Below are positions 17,475 through 26,213 of a stretch of 64,000 nucleotides of DNA, piece after piece (position 1 is the stretch's first letter; each line of letters opens with the position of its first letter). A program made the translations under genes and the position numbers. Below the pieces are notes generated by a model. That model had not been told where the DNA came from. It saw only the letters and a list, made by a program, of their open reading frames with translations, and did not search any database. Where the stretch lies: contig JAQVLA010000002.1 in assembly GCA_028704385.1 (NCBI GenBank), positions 1-64,000 of the forward strand, in the 5' to 3' direction. The stretch is from Bacteroidales bacterium. Its GTDB lineage: Bacteria; Bacteroidota; Bacteroidia; Bacteroidales; F082.

Positions 17475-19016
17475 TTAACGCTTGTTGTTTGGGTTTTTAA
17501 TATTTTTCAACTCATACAAATCACGACGCCTGTCGGTTAAATTCCTCACCGATCCAAAGCTGTGCAACTCTTTTAGCAAATCCAGATCCACATCTACAAT
17601 TAAAGTCATTTCGCTATTGGGTGTAGCTTCTGCCTTGATGCCATTTGTTGGAAAAGCAAAATCGGATGGCGTAAACACCGCCGACTGTGCAAACTGAATA
17701 TCCATATTGTTTACTTTGGGCAGATTACCCACACTTCCGGCAATGGCTACATAACACTCATTTTCGATGGCGCGGGCCATGGCACAGTTGCGCACGCGGA
17801 TATAACCGTTTTGGGTATCCGTTAAGAAAGGCACAAAAAGCAACTGCATACCCTGATCAGCAAGCAATCTGGATAATTCAGGGAATTCCACGTCATAACA
17901 GATCAGCACACCGATTTTGCCGCTGTCCGTATCAAAAACTTTTACCTGATCGCCTCCCTGCATTCCCCAGGCTGAGGTCTCTGTAGGCGTAATATGAAGC
18001 TTTTCATAACGCTCCCAGCTGCCATCGCGCCGGCACAAATAGCCAACATTGTACAGTTTGTCGTTCTCCACCAAAGGCATGCTGCCCGTAATGATATTGA
18101 TGTTATAACTCACAGCAAACTCCATAAAACGCTGATGCAGCGGTTCAGTATATTCAGCGAGCTTGCGCATGGCTTCAGCTTCCGACAAATGATTGTAAGC
18201 GGCCATCAGCGGGGCATTGAACAGCTCTGGGAAAAGCGCGAAATTGCTCTGGTAATCGCTCACGGCATCCACAAAAAACTCCATTTGCTCAAAAAGACTT
18301 TCAATATTAACAAACTGACGCATCTGCCATTGTACCAGGCCAAGCCTTACAATGGGCTTAGGCGTTTTGATGAGCGATTTTTTATCTTCATAGTAAATAT
18401 TAAGCCACTCGAGAAGTGTTGCATACTCCAGCGATGACTGATCACCCGACATATAGTTTTTAAGCACCTTTTTCACGTGAAAATCATTGGCCAGCTGAAA
18501 ACTCAGCGTAGGATCATAAAGCTCCCGACGTTTTACCTTTCCGATATATTCCTTTGGACTTATCTCATCAGAAACCTTGCTGTAATTCGGGATGCGACCG
18601 CCGGCAATAATTGCGCGCAGGTTCAGCTGCTCACACAGCTCTTTGCGTGCATCATACAAACGTCTGCCAAGCCTGAGATTGCGATAGTTTGGATGGACAA
18701 AAACATCAATGCCATACAACACATCACCTTTATTGTCGTGGGTTGCAAAAGTAGTATTTGCAGTAATCTGCTCATAGGTATGGTCATCGCTGAACTTATT
18801 ATAATCCACAATTAACGAAAGCGCACTCCCGGCAACTTTTCCATTTACAAAAGCTCCAATTTGTCCTTCGGGAAAGATTTCGAGCAGTTTGCTAATATGT
18901 TCTTCTGTCCAATGAGAATCTTCCCAATCGGCATAAGCCTCAATCATTGAACTTTTTAAATCACGGTAATCTTCAATCCGCAGGTTACGAATTTCTATCT
19001 TCAGGTTCTTATCCAT
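17475..19016 (-). CDS. GNAT acetyltransferase-nitrilase fusion protein
   Basis: This 513-aa protein joins two domains. Residues about 8-205 form a GNAT fold, with the acetyl-CoA motif in VHPNYRNLRLGRRLYDARK. Residues about 222-505 form a carbon-nitrogen hydrolase with the complete catalytic triad: Glu264 in LFPELFN, Lys339 in RYEKLHITP and Cys373 in LICYDVEFPE. The nitrilase half would hydrolyse an amide or related C-N bond; the GNAT half would acetylate an unknown amine. The same fusion is known in other bacteria, and its substrate is not established. It has its own candidate promoter just upstream. Confidence 0.92.
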   Translation of the reverse strand: MDKNLKIEIRNLRIEDYRDLKSSMIEAYADWEDSHWTEEHISKLLEIFPEGQIGAFVNGKVAGSALSLIVDYNKFSDDHTYEQITANTTFATHDNKGDVLYGIDVFVHPNYRNLRLGRRLYDARKELCEQLNLRAIIAGGRIPNYSKVSDEISPKEYIGKVKRRELYDPTLSFQLANDFHVKKVLKNYMSGDQSSLEYATLLEWLNIYYEDKKSLIKTPKPIVRLGLVQWQMRQFVNIESLFEQMEFFVDAVSDYQSNFALFPELFNAPLMAAYNHLSEAEAMRKLAEYTEPLHQRFMEFAVSYNINIITGSMPLVENDKLYNVGYLCRRDGSWERYEKLHITPTETSAWGMQGGDQVKVFDTDSGKIGVLICYDVEFPELSRLLADQGMQLLFVPFLTDTQNGYIRVRNCAMARAIENECYVAIAGSVGNLPKVNNMDIQFAQSAVFTPSDFAFPTNGIKAEATPNSEMTLIVDVDLDLLKELHSFGSVRNLTDRRRDLYELKNIKNPNNKR

Positions 19017-19044
19017 AAAATGTTGTGAAATATTCGATCTCCTG

Positions 19045-19052
19045 CAAAGATA
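19045..19052 (-). promoter_or_regulatory. Candidate -7 element for the GNAT-nitrilase gene
   Basis: CAAAGATA on the plus strand reads TATCTTTG on the minus strand, an exact TAnnTTTG match, 29 bp before the ATG at 19016. The same octamer serves padR and the initiator tRNA in this window. No TTG at 19-21 bp upstream is present, so confidence is limited. Confidence 0.4.
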
Positions 19053-19058
19053 CGATTC

Positions 19059-19580
19059 TTATCTCAGCTCGGTTAAACCTTGTTCCTTCATCAGCCAGGT
19101 TTTTCCGGCATAACGTTTAAAATAGCGGTAGTTGCGATGTTCGGGCAGATCTTCGTTATAGAGCATTTCGTCGAAACGTACTTGTTTTCCTTTCGGGATT
19201 TCGATGGTCAATCTCAATTCCTGCGCCCGTATCAGATCTTCCACAGGAAAACTGTAAAGCATTGGGAGTATCAAATTGTTTTGTTCTATTCGGGCATCAT
19301 AGGTCATATTGTATTTGCGTGTTTCGGCTTCATCGATAGTTCTGCCTCTGGCCGAGATGCGTTGCCTGATCCTTACCAGCGAATCAGATGAGGGCACAAA
19401 CCTAAGGTGTGGAAAGGTCAGCAGACGGTCAGTGTTTTTATCAACCAGTAAGATGATCTCATCATCAATCATCATGGCTTCCTGCGAAGAAGCATGCGTA
19501 ATAATTTGATCTGATGTAATATGCAATGTTTGCTCTTCTGGAATCCAAACTTCTTCAACCAGGGTTTCTTCACGCGCTTC
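19059..19580 (-). pseudogene. C-terminal half of the PspC-domain protein, cut off by an amber codon
   Basis: This 173-residue stretch continues the pspC frame directly after the TAG at 19581-19583. Its beta-rich content matches the C-terminal lobe of Bacteroidota PspC proteins: LPMLYSFPVEDLIRAQELRLTIEIPKG, then KQVRFDE, and the closing KTWLMKEQGLTEL. A TTG at 19524-19526 could in principle restart translation, but there is no clear ribosome binding site. Three readings are possible: a nonsense mutation (for example CAG to TAG), a sequencing error, or two separate polypeptides. The unbroken frame and homologous content favour an interrupted single gene. Confidence 0.75.
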
Positions 19581-20645
19581 CTACCGGAAATTCATCGCAG
19601 TGCTGATTCCCAAACCCAGCAACACAAACCAGGAAACAACCCAGGTGGTAAAGCTCACCAGGGTGAAACTGCCAATGCTGAAACGGCCGGCCGAAACCAA
19701 TTTGAGGCCAGCATAAACCAGCAGGATTAGCGGGATAAAAAGAATGAGGCTGATGCTTAGACTGGCGAGACTGGCAACTGATTCGCTGCCAAAAATCAAA
19801 TCTCCAATCAGCAGGGGCGATATTCTGAACTCTTCGGATTCGATGAGCCAGCCCACACTCTCATATCCAATGAATCCTGCAATCAAGGTAGTAATCAGGC
19901 TTAAGCCGCCGAAGATGAGCACAATGCCCAGGAATACGCCAAATATTTTAAAAAGAGCCGAAAAAATTTGACCTATGGCAGCAAACACCTGATCGAAGAA
20001 ATTTCGACTTTTCGGAACCTGTCGGCTTATACTATCAGAAGCCTGTTTGGCAGCTTTGCCGAGCCGTTCTGACACCTCATTCATTTCTTTGCGGACAGAT
20101 TTTTCAATATTAGAGATATTTACCGGATCGCCACGCATCTCAAGTTTTTCGGCATGGGTGAGGGCTTCGGGCAAAACGATCCAGAGCGCAATATATATTA
20201 ACAAGCCTGAGCCGGAAGCGAAAAACGCCAGGATAAATATCAGCCTTACCCAAACCACATCAATCCCTAACCAGGCTGCTAATCCAGAGGCTACACCGGC
20301 AATTTTACTGTGATCCGGATCGCGAAACAGCCGACGGGATGTTCTTCGATAAGTTTGTCCGGCAGTATCGGTCGTATTGCTTTCATCGTCCATTTCAAAA
20401 GGCTGTCCAAGCTGGTCAATCACGTATTTGGCATCTGAGATACTAACCACTTGTTTTTCGCTGCCCAGGCGTTCCTGCAGCAGTTCCGCCATGCGGGATT
20501 CAATGTCGGCAACAATGTCTTCCTGACCTTCGATTCCTGCAAAGTGCTCTTTCAATTTTTCCAGATAAGCCTGCAAAAGTTCATAAGCATCTTCATCGAT
20601 ATGGAAGATCAGGCCGCTCAGATTTATGGTGAATGTTTTTTTCAT
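19581..20645 (-). CDS. PspC-domain membrane protein, N-terminal part
   Basis: This 354-aa product has an N-terminal cytoplasmic segment (residues 1-110) with features such as QDIVADIESRMAELLQERL. The PspC domain proper is at about 110-170 (RRLFRDPDHSKIAGVASGLAAWLGIDVVWVRLIF), and four or more hydrophobic helices follow up to residue 350. PspC proteins take part in envelope-stress sensing. It ends with NFR and an amber codon, while the same frame goes on for 173 more residues. The padR gene lies 3 bp upstream, the standard regulator-target pairing. Confidence 0.88.
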   Translation of the reverse strand: MKKTFTINLSGLIFHIDEDAYELLQAYLEKLKEHFAGIEGQEDIVADIESRMAELLQERLGSEKQVVSISDAKYVIDQLGQPFEMDDESNTTDTAGQTYRRTSRRLFRDPDHSKIAGVASGLAAWLGIDVVWVRLIFILAFFASGSGLLIYIALWIVLPEALTHAEKLEMRGDPVNISNIEKSVRKEMNEVSERLGKAAKQASDSISRQVPKSRNFFDQVFAAIGQIFSALFKIFGVFLGIVLIFGGLSLITTLIAGFIGYESVGWLIESEEFRISPLLIGDLIFGSESVASLASLSISLILFIPLILLVYAGLKLVSAGRFSIGSFTLVSFTTWVVSWFVLLGLGISTAMNFR

Positions 20646-20648
20646 TGC

Positions 20649-20999
20649 TTAAAAGTTTTTAGTTTTTTCTGATGTTTCAATAAGCTGCTCAACGGCGGCA
20701 ACAAGTTCGTTCCATCCGCTTTTGAGCGAATGGAGGAGTTCGCGACCTTTTTCCGTAAGTTGGTAATATTTGCGGGGCGGGCCCGATTTGGATTCTTCCC
20801 AGCGATAGCTGAGCAGTTCGTCATTTTTGAGCCTGGTAAGCAGGGGATACAAAGTGCCCTCTACCACAATCAGTTGCGCCTGCTTTAGCTCGTGCAGGAT
20901 ATCGGAAGCATACACCTCGTCGCGCTTGCCGATGACCGAAAGGATGCACAATTCGAGCACACCCTTGCGCATTTGTGAAATGTTTTTCTCGGTATTCAT
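20649..20999 (-). CDS. PadR-family transcriptional regulator
   Basis: This 116-aa winged-helix repressor has the PadR layout. ELCILSVIGKRDEVYASDILHEL is the opening helix-turn-helix, VVEGTLYPLLTRL is the recognition helix region, GPPRKYYQLTEKGRELL is the wing, and a C-terminal dimerisation helix ends the protein. It precedes pspC by 3 bp and is very likely in the same transcript. Its promoter contains two TAGTACTA palindromes, so it probably represses its own operon. Confidence 0.92.
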   Translation of the reverse strand: MNTEKNISQMRKGVLELCILSVIGKRDEVYASDILHELKQAQLIVVEGTLYPLLTRLKNDELLSYRWEESKSGPPRKYYQLTEKGRELLHSLKSGWNELVAAVEQLIETSEKTKNF

Positions 21000-21003
21000 G
21001 CGG

Positions 21004-21046
21004 CAAAGATAAAATGATTTTTAGTACTATGCAATGCTTAGTACTA
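21004..21046 (-). promoter_or_regulatory. padR-pspC promoter with paired TAGTACTA operators
   Basis: On the minus strand the -33 TTG is at 21034-21032 and the -7 TATCTTTG at 21011-21004, with a 20-bp spacer. The palindrome TAGTACTA occurs at 21022-21029, between the two promoter elements, and again at 21039-21046, just upstream of -33. The two copies start 17 bp apart. A repressor bound there would block the polymerase. That PadR is the binder is inferred from its position. Confidence 0.6.
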
Positions 21047-21273
21047 AATATTATTTATTTCCTTTTTATAAATAGTTCTTTAACGACTTATTCAATGATA
21101 GTTATGTACACGAAATAAAATTTTGTAAGTTGTGTTATGATTGTTTCTTGTTGTTTCGCACCAGTAAAAAAAACAGGATAAATTGAGTTCTGCCAATTCA
21201 AAATAACTTTTTACATGAACCCAAATGCAAGTTTACTTGTTAACTTAAATGTATGTAATAACTAAAGTACAAC

Positions 21274-21342
21274 CGTTTGCAAAGAAGCAAACGCCCGAAG
21301 TTATTTAGATCGTTTAAAAATTAGCCAAAATTTGTACCTTTG
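21274..21342 (+). promoter_or_regulatory. Promoter and dyad upstream of the fused E1 gene
   Basis: TACCTTTG at 21335-21342 is an exact -7 match, 43 bp before the ATG. A perfect dyad CGTTTGC-AAAGAA-GCAAACG lies at 21274-21293, and a third GCAAACG half-site begins on the last base of the -7 element (21342-21348). This looks like a regulator site, but I cannot name the regulator. The rest of 21047-21385 shows no gene. Confidence 0.5.
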
Positions 21343-21385
21343 CAAACGCTGAAAAATAAAGCTTGTTAAGCCCAAATCATTGATA

Positions 21386-23431
21386 ATGACACAGAAAAGA
21401 AAATTTACCTTAGACAATACGGACAAGGAAACCCTTAAAAAGTGGTATAGTCTGATGACCCTTGGCCGTCAGATTGATGAGAAAGCACCTAATTATCTTA
21501 AGCAGGCACTTGGCTGGTCGTATCATGCCCCTTATGCCGGTCATGATGGTATTCAGCTCGCTATCGGCCAGGTTTTTAACCGCGAAACAGACTTTCTGTT
21601 TCCTTACTATCGTGATATGCTTACCGCGATTTCGGCAGGCCTCACTGCCGAGGAGATCATCCTGAATGGTCTTTCCAAAGCCGATGATCCAGCCAGTGGT
21701 GGTCGTCATATGTCGAATCACTTTGCCAAACCCGAATGGAACATACAAAACGTTTCCTCGGCCACAGGAAATCACACCCTTCATGCTGTTGGAACAGCAA
21801 GAGGCATAAAACGCTATGAAGCCAAAGGCATCGCCATCAGCTCACAAGGCGAATCTTCCACCTCTGAAGGGTATGTTTTTGAAGCCATCAATGGTGCTTC
21901 AAACGAAAAACTGCCTGTACTTTTTGTGTTTCAGGATAACCAATACGGCATTTCCGTGCCCCAGAAAGATCAGTCGGCCAATCGCCGTGCTGCTGAAAAC
22001 TACCGGGGCATCCGTAATCTGAAAATCATTTATTGTGATGGTAAAAGTGTGTTCAATTCGATGAATGCCATGTTCGAAGCACGTGAACACATTGAAAAGC
22101 ATGGCGAACCGGTAATTGTTCACGCCAACTGTGTGCGTATTCATTCGCACTCCAATTCGGATCGTCACGAGCTTTATCGGGATGATAACGAAAGACATTG
22201 CGTGAGTCTCAGCGACCCTTTGATACGCTTCAGGGTGCAGCTGATCCATTCAGGCAAATTTACCGAAGACGAACTCATTGCATTGGACGCAGAAGCCAAA
22301 AAGACCATTTCTGCTGCGCATAAAAAAGTCATCAAAGCTGCTGATCCAAGTCCGGACAGCATTTTCGACTTTGTTTTGCCCGAAGCTTACAAAGCAGAAA
22401 AATATCCCGAAGGTCTGCACGACGGAACAAAAGGCAAACCTTTGAAATTTATCCAGGCACTCAACGAAACCCTAAAGGACGAATTCCGCAAAAATCCTGA
22501 CACCTATATTTGGGGACAGGATGTGGCCAATAAGGACAAAGGCGGCATCTTTAATGTAACCAAAGGCATGCAGCAGGAATTTGGCAAAGAGCGGGTGTTC
22601 AATGCACCTATCGCTGAGGACTTCATTATGGGTACTGCCAATGGCATGAGCCGGTTTAACGACAAAATCCGCATTATTGTTGAAGGTGCTGAATTTGCAG
22701 ATTATTTCTGGCCTGCCATGGAACAACTGGTCGAAACTTCGCATGATTACTGGCGCAGCAATGGTGCTTTTGCACCAAATGTTGTAATTCGTCTGGCATC
22801 TGGTGGTTATATCGGTGGTGGCCTGTATCACTCTCAAACCATTGAAGGTGCGCTGGCTACTTTCCCTGGTTTGCGTATCGTTTATCCGTCTTATGCTGAC
22901 GATGCGGCAGGACTTTTGCGCACTGCTATGCGCAGCCAGGGACCGACAGTATTTTTGGAACCAAAAGCCCTTTACAATGACCCATTGGCCGAAACCGTTG
23001 TACCGGACGATTTCGAAGTGCCCTTCGGAAAAGCACGCATCCGTCGCAGTGGATCTGATTTGAGTATTATCACCTATGGCAACACCACGCATATGGCTGT
23101 TCAGGTGGCTGATCGCATCAGTGATGAAACAGGAAAAGAAATAGAGGTACTTGATATTCGCAGTCTGATGCCTCTGGATAAGGAAGCTATTGTAGCCACA
23201 GTGAAAAAGACATCACGCGTACTGGTTGTGCATGAAGAAAAAGTATTTGCCGGATTTGGCGGTGAGCTGGCATCCATTGTTGCCGAAGAAGCTTTTGAAT
23301 ACCTCGATGCTCCGGTAAAACGTGTTGGATCTACTTTTACACCGGTTGGTTTCAACAGGATTTTAGAGAAAGCCATCCTGCCCAATGCAGATAAAATCTA
23401 TGCAGCAGCCATGGAAATTCTGGAATTCTAA
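21386..23431 (+). CDS. Fused alpha/beta 2-oxoacid dehydrogenase E1 component
   Basis: This 681-aa protein joins the alpha and beta subunits of a thiamine-diphosphate-dependent E1 enzyme of the branched-chain or related 2-oxoacid dehydrogenase type. The alpha half (about 1-330) has PYYRDM, ATGNHTLHAVGTARG and the cofactor region SQGESSTSEGYVFEAINGA, where Glu stands where many relatives have GDG. The beta half (about 355-681) has WGQDVANKDKGG, VFNAPIAEDFIMGTANG and VHEEKVFAGFGGELA. It decarboxylates a 2-oxo acid and hands the acyl group to an E2 lipoyl protein encoded elsewhere. The ATG at 21386 is preferred over the TTG two codons upstream. It has its own promoter and terminator. Confidence 0.9.
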   Translation: MTQKRKFTLDNTDKETLKKWYSLMTLGRQIDEKAPNYLKQALGWSYHAPYAGHDGIQLAIGQVFNRETDFLFPYYRDMLTAISAGLTAEEIILNGLSKADDPASGGRHMSNHFAKPEWNIQNVSSATGNHTLHAVGTARGIKRYEAKGIAISSQGESSTSEGYVFEAINGASNEKLPVLFVFQDNQYGISVPQKDQSANRRAAENYRGIRNLKIIYCDGKSVFNSMNAMFEAREHIEKHGEPVIVHANCVRIHSHSNSDRHELYRDDNERHCVSLSDPLIRFRVQLIHSGKFTEDELIALDAEAKKTISAAHKKVIKAADPSPDSIFDFVLPEAYKAEKYPEGLHDGTKGKPLKFIQALNETLKDEFRKNPDTYIWGQDVANKDKGGIFNVTKGMQQEFGKERVFNAPIAEDFIMGTANGMSRFNDKIRIIVEGAEFADYFWPAMEQLVETSHDYWRSNGAFAPNVVIRLASGGYIGGGLYHSQTIEGALATFPGLRIVYPSYADDAAGLLRTAMRSQGPTVFLEPKALYNDPLAETVVPDDFEVPFGKARIRRSGSDLSIITYGNTTHMAVQVADRISDETGKEIEVLDIRSLMPLDKEAIVATVKKTSRVLVVHEEKVFAGFGGELASIVAEEAFEYLDAPVKRVGSTFTPVGFNRILEKAILPNADKIYAAAMEILEF

Positions 23432-23454
23432 AGGTTTTAAATCAATTGATAAAT

Positions 23455-23487
23455 AAAGCGCTTCCAAATTCACGAAGCGCTTTTTTT
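23455..23487 (+). terminator. Terminator of the E1 gene
   Basis: A perfect 10-bp stem (AAAGCGCTTC at 23455-23464, GAAGCGCTTT at 23474-23483) is followed by a run of T. It shows that the S41 protease gene must start downstream of it. Confidence 0.88.
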
Positions 23488-23679
23488 ATGCTTTTAAGGT
23501 TGAATAGTATTAAAAGTTTTCGCTCAAAAAGCCTTATTAGCTTAACAAACTTTAACGGCCATACGCTGCTCGTAAAACCTGAACTGACAATAATTGTTTA
23601 CTTTTGGATGTTTTGCAGGAAAATGTGTTTTACGAGACTCAAGCAAATAAAGTTTATGACTGATTTTAAGATGTTAAGC

Positions 23680-25281
23680 ATGAAGAATATAGCTCTGATC
23701 CTGTTTTTATTTTTTATTGGTTTTGAGACCATTGCCCAGAAACCGGCTAAAACTGATCCTAAAGAAACTACCCAGAAGTTTGCGGCGGCACTTTTTTATA
23801 TCGATAATTTTTATGTGGACAGCACAGACACACCCGCATTAGTTGAAGATGCGATCGTGTCGATGCTCAAAGAGCTTGATCCGCATTCTTCTTATTATTC
23901 GAAAGATGATATTGATGCAGCCAACGAACCACTCGAAGGAAGTTTCGAAGGTATTGGAGTTACTTTTCAATTGTTGCGTGATACCATTCTGGTTGTTGCT
24001 CCCGTGCCAGGAGGCCCTTCTGAAAAACTTGGAATTTTAGCCGGCGATCGCATCTTAAAAATCAATGGAGAGGATGCTTTTGGCAAAAAAATCACCAATA
24101 AGTATGTGATGGACAAGCTTCGCGGCGAAAAAGGCACTTCGGTTGAAGTGAGCATTCTCAGGAATTATCAGCCCGAATTGATCGACTATACCATTGTCCG
24201 GGATAAAATTCCCATCAACAGCATTGATGCTGCTTTTATGCTGGATAAAAAGGTTGGCTACATAAAACTGAATCGTTTCTCAAAAACTTCGATGGAGGAA
24301 TTTTATCAGAGCATGTCTGAACTTACCAAAGAGGGGATGGAAAGTTTGGTCCTTGATTTGAGAGGAAATTCGGGTGGTTTTTTAAACGTAGCCGTCGAGC
24401 TCTCGGATGAGTTTCTGGAGGAAGGCAAGCTGATTGTTTATACTGAAGGCTTAAAAAGTCCGCGACAGGATTTTTCGGCAACCACCAAAGGAAGTTTCGA
24501 AACCGGAAAATTGGTTGTGCTGATCAACGAAGGATCGGCATCAGCAAGTGAAATTGTTTCAGGTGCTGTGCAGGATTGGGACCGCGGCATTGTTATCGGC
24601 CGTCGTTCATTTGGCAAAGGCCTGGTGCAAAGGCCGTTTCAACTGCCTGATGGCGCCGTTATCCGGCTTACTGCAGCACGTTATTTTACACCAAGTGGCC
24701 GCAGCATTCAGCGTCCGTACGATGAGGGAAGCGAGAACTACTTTAAGGATCTGATCGAACGGCAGCGCAAGGGCGAACTGGTGAATGCCGACAGCATCCA
24801 TTTTCCGGATTCCTTAAAATATTTCACTGCAGCCAAACGAACTGTCTTTGGCGGTGGTGGTATTATGCCGGATATTTTTGTTCCGGTGGATACATTGCAT
24901 TTAACCACTTATTATTCTGATCTGATTCGCAAAGGCGTTTTCAATCGCTATACCATCGATTTTTCGAATGCAAAGCGCGATGAAATCAAAAAATCCTATA
25001 AAACCACTGACAAATTTGTTAAAGGATTTGCGGTAGATGAAAGCATGATGACAGATTTTCTGGCCCTGGCCGAAAAAGAAAAGGTGGAATTTGATGAAAC
25101 CTTATTCAGTCGTTCAGAAGATTTCATCAAGATGCAGATCAAAGCTTTGATAGCCCGAAACATCTGGGATATGGAAGCCTATTATCAGGTGGTAAGCCAG
25201 CAGGACGAAACCATTCTTCAGGCACTTGAAATCCTGGAAAAGAATGATATGTTTTCAGAAGTGATTCATCTGAACGATTGA
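23680..25281 (+). CDS. S41-family C-terminal processing protease
   Basis: I chose the ATG at 23680, which gives a 533-aa protein with a clean signal peptide (MKNIALILFLFFIGFETIAQ). ATG codons at 23656 and 23671 are in frame and possible, while the longer frame back to 23446 runs through the E1 terminator. After the signal come a short N-terminal helical domain and a PDZ domain (about 85-170 of this product, SFEGIGVTFQLL to LRGEKGTSVEV). The protease domain follows with the catalytic Ser in NEGSASASEI and Lys in RRSFGKGLVQ. It would act in the periplasm on protein C-termini. The C-terminal extension of about 150 residues is usual for Bacteroidota members. Confidence 0.9.
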   Translation: MKNIALILFLFFIGFETIAQKPAKTDPKETTQKFAAALFYIDNFYVDSTDTPALVEDAIVSMLKELDPHSSYYSKDDIDAANEPLEGSFEGIGVTFQLLRDTILVVAPVPGGPSEKLGILAGDRILKINGEDAFGKKITNKYVMDKLRGEKGTSVEVSILRNYQPELIDYTIVRDKIPINSIDAAFMLDKKVGYIKLNRFSKTSMEEFYQSMSELTKEGMESLVLDLRGNSGGFLNVAVELSDEFLEEGKLIVYTEGLKSPRQDFSATTKGSFETGKLVVLINEGSASASEIVSGAVQDWDRGIVIGRRSFGKGLVQRPFQLPDGAVIRLTAARYFTPSGRSIQRPYDEGSENYFKDLIERQRKGELVNADSIHFPDSLKYFTAAKRTVFGGGGIMPDIFVPVDTLHLTTYYSDLIRKGVFNRYTIDFSNAKRDEIKKSYKTTDKFVKGFAVDESMMTDFLALAEKEKVEFDETLFSRSEDFIKMQIKALIARNIWDMEAYYQVVSQQDETILQALEILEKNDMFSEVIHLND

Positions 25282-25304
25282 TCAAACTCAATATCCAGTT
25301 TGTC

Positions 25305-26213
25305 TTAATCCAGGAATCTGGGCGAGAGGTATATCCCCGACTTTTTAGGGAAGCCGAACTGCAGGCTAATTTCATGCGTGCCGCTGTTGTAATTGGCTAT
25401 TTTTGAAATGCCCAAATCGTAGGCATACCGCAACTTTATTGATTCCGAAAGTGATATGCCGGCTCTTATTATTAAAGCATCCAGATGCCTGTAGGCGAGA
25501 CCGGCTTCTAAGATTCCGGCCTCAATCACCGCCCCCAACTGCATCCTGTTTATGGAACCCTGCTGATGCCAGGAAATTTCGGTCAACAAGCGGCTTTGTT
25601 CGTTGAGTGTCAATTGATGTGTCAGGTATAAATAATTATGTAAAGGAATCTTGAAAATTGTTGCTTTTCGGTTGGGTGTTGTAATATGGTTGGCTGCCAC
25701 ACCGAATGTGAAGGCATTCCAGTAAAGCTCCGCACCAAACGAAAAATCAGGTTTGAAAACAGATTCATCGGGTTTGATGAGTGGTTCGTTGCCTTCTTCA
25801 AAAATCAATTCTGAAAAAAGTATTTTCCGTTGATAAAAGCCAGCTCCAAGGCCAAAACGAAGTTCAATTTCATTTGAAAGTCGCACCTGATAAGCATAAG
25901 CCAGGCTCAGCTGTTGGGTTATTTCTTTTCCGGCACTCTGATTCAGAAAGCTTAATTTGAGTCCCATTGGCTGCTCATCCATAAACATATCTGCACTCAG
26001 AAACTGCACAGCAGGCGCATCCGGAAAGCCAATCCATTGCTGCCTTGCCATCATTTTCAGATTGATGCGTCCGTTGTCGTCCATTGCTGCCGGATTAAAC
26101 ACTTTTTGGTTCATCCCGTGAAGGCTAAAAAGCAAGTCGGTCTGTGCTTTGGCTTGCCCAACCACGAACAACAAAGCTGCAGCAAAAAGCATATGTTTAA
26201 TTATCCTGCTCAT
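25305..26213 (-). CDS. PorP/SprF-family T9SS outer membrane protein
   Basis: This 302-aa protein has a signal peptide (1-23) and the family start QTDLLFSLHGMNQKVFNPAAM, followed by alternating beta strands typical of an outer membrane barrel. The C-terminal strand ends in ISLQFGF and a short tail. PorP/SprF proteins are linked to type IX secretion, often to one cognate type B substrate encoded beside them. That fits the operon, where it is the last gene and overlaps the OmpA-like gene by 4 bp (ATGA). It converges on the S41 gene 23 bp away. Confidence 0.9.
   Translation of the reverse strand: MSRIIKHMLFAAALLFVVGQAKAQTDLLFSLHGMNQKVFNPAAMDDNGRINLKMMARQQWIGFPDAPAVQFLSADMFMDEQPMGLKLSFLNQSAGKEITQQLSLAYAYQVRLSNEIELRFGLGAGFYQRKILFSELIFEEGNEPLIKPDESVFKPDFSFGAELYWNAFTFGVAANHITTPNRKATIFKIPLHNYLYLTHQLTLNEQSRLLTEISWHQQGSINRMQLGAVIEAGILEAGLAYRHLDALIIRAGISLSESIKLRYAYDLGISKIANYNSGTHEISLQFGFPKKSGIYLSPRFLD

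Noticed and set aside
23446-23679. Extended N-terminus of the S41 protease
   Set aside because: It begins with TTG upstream of the E1 terminator hairpin and gives no signal peptide; downstream ATG codons do.
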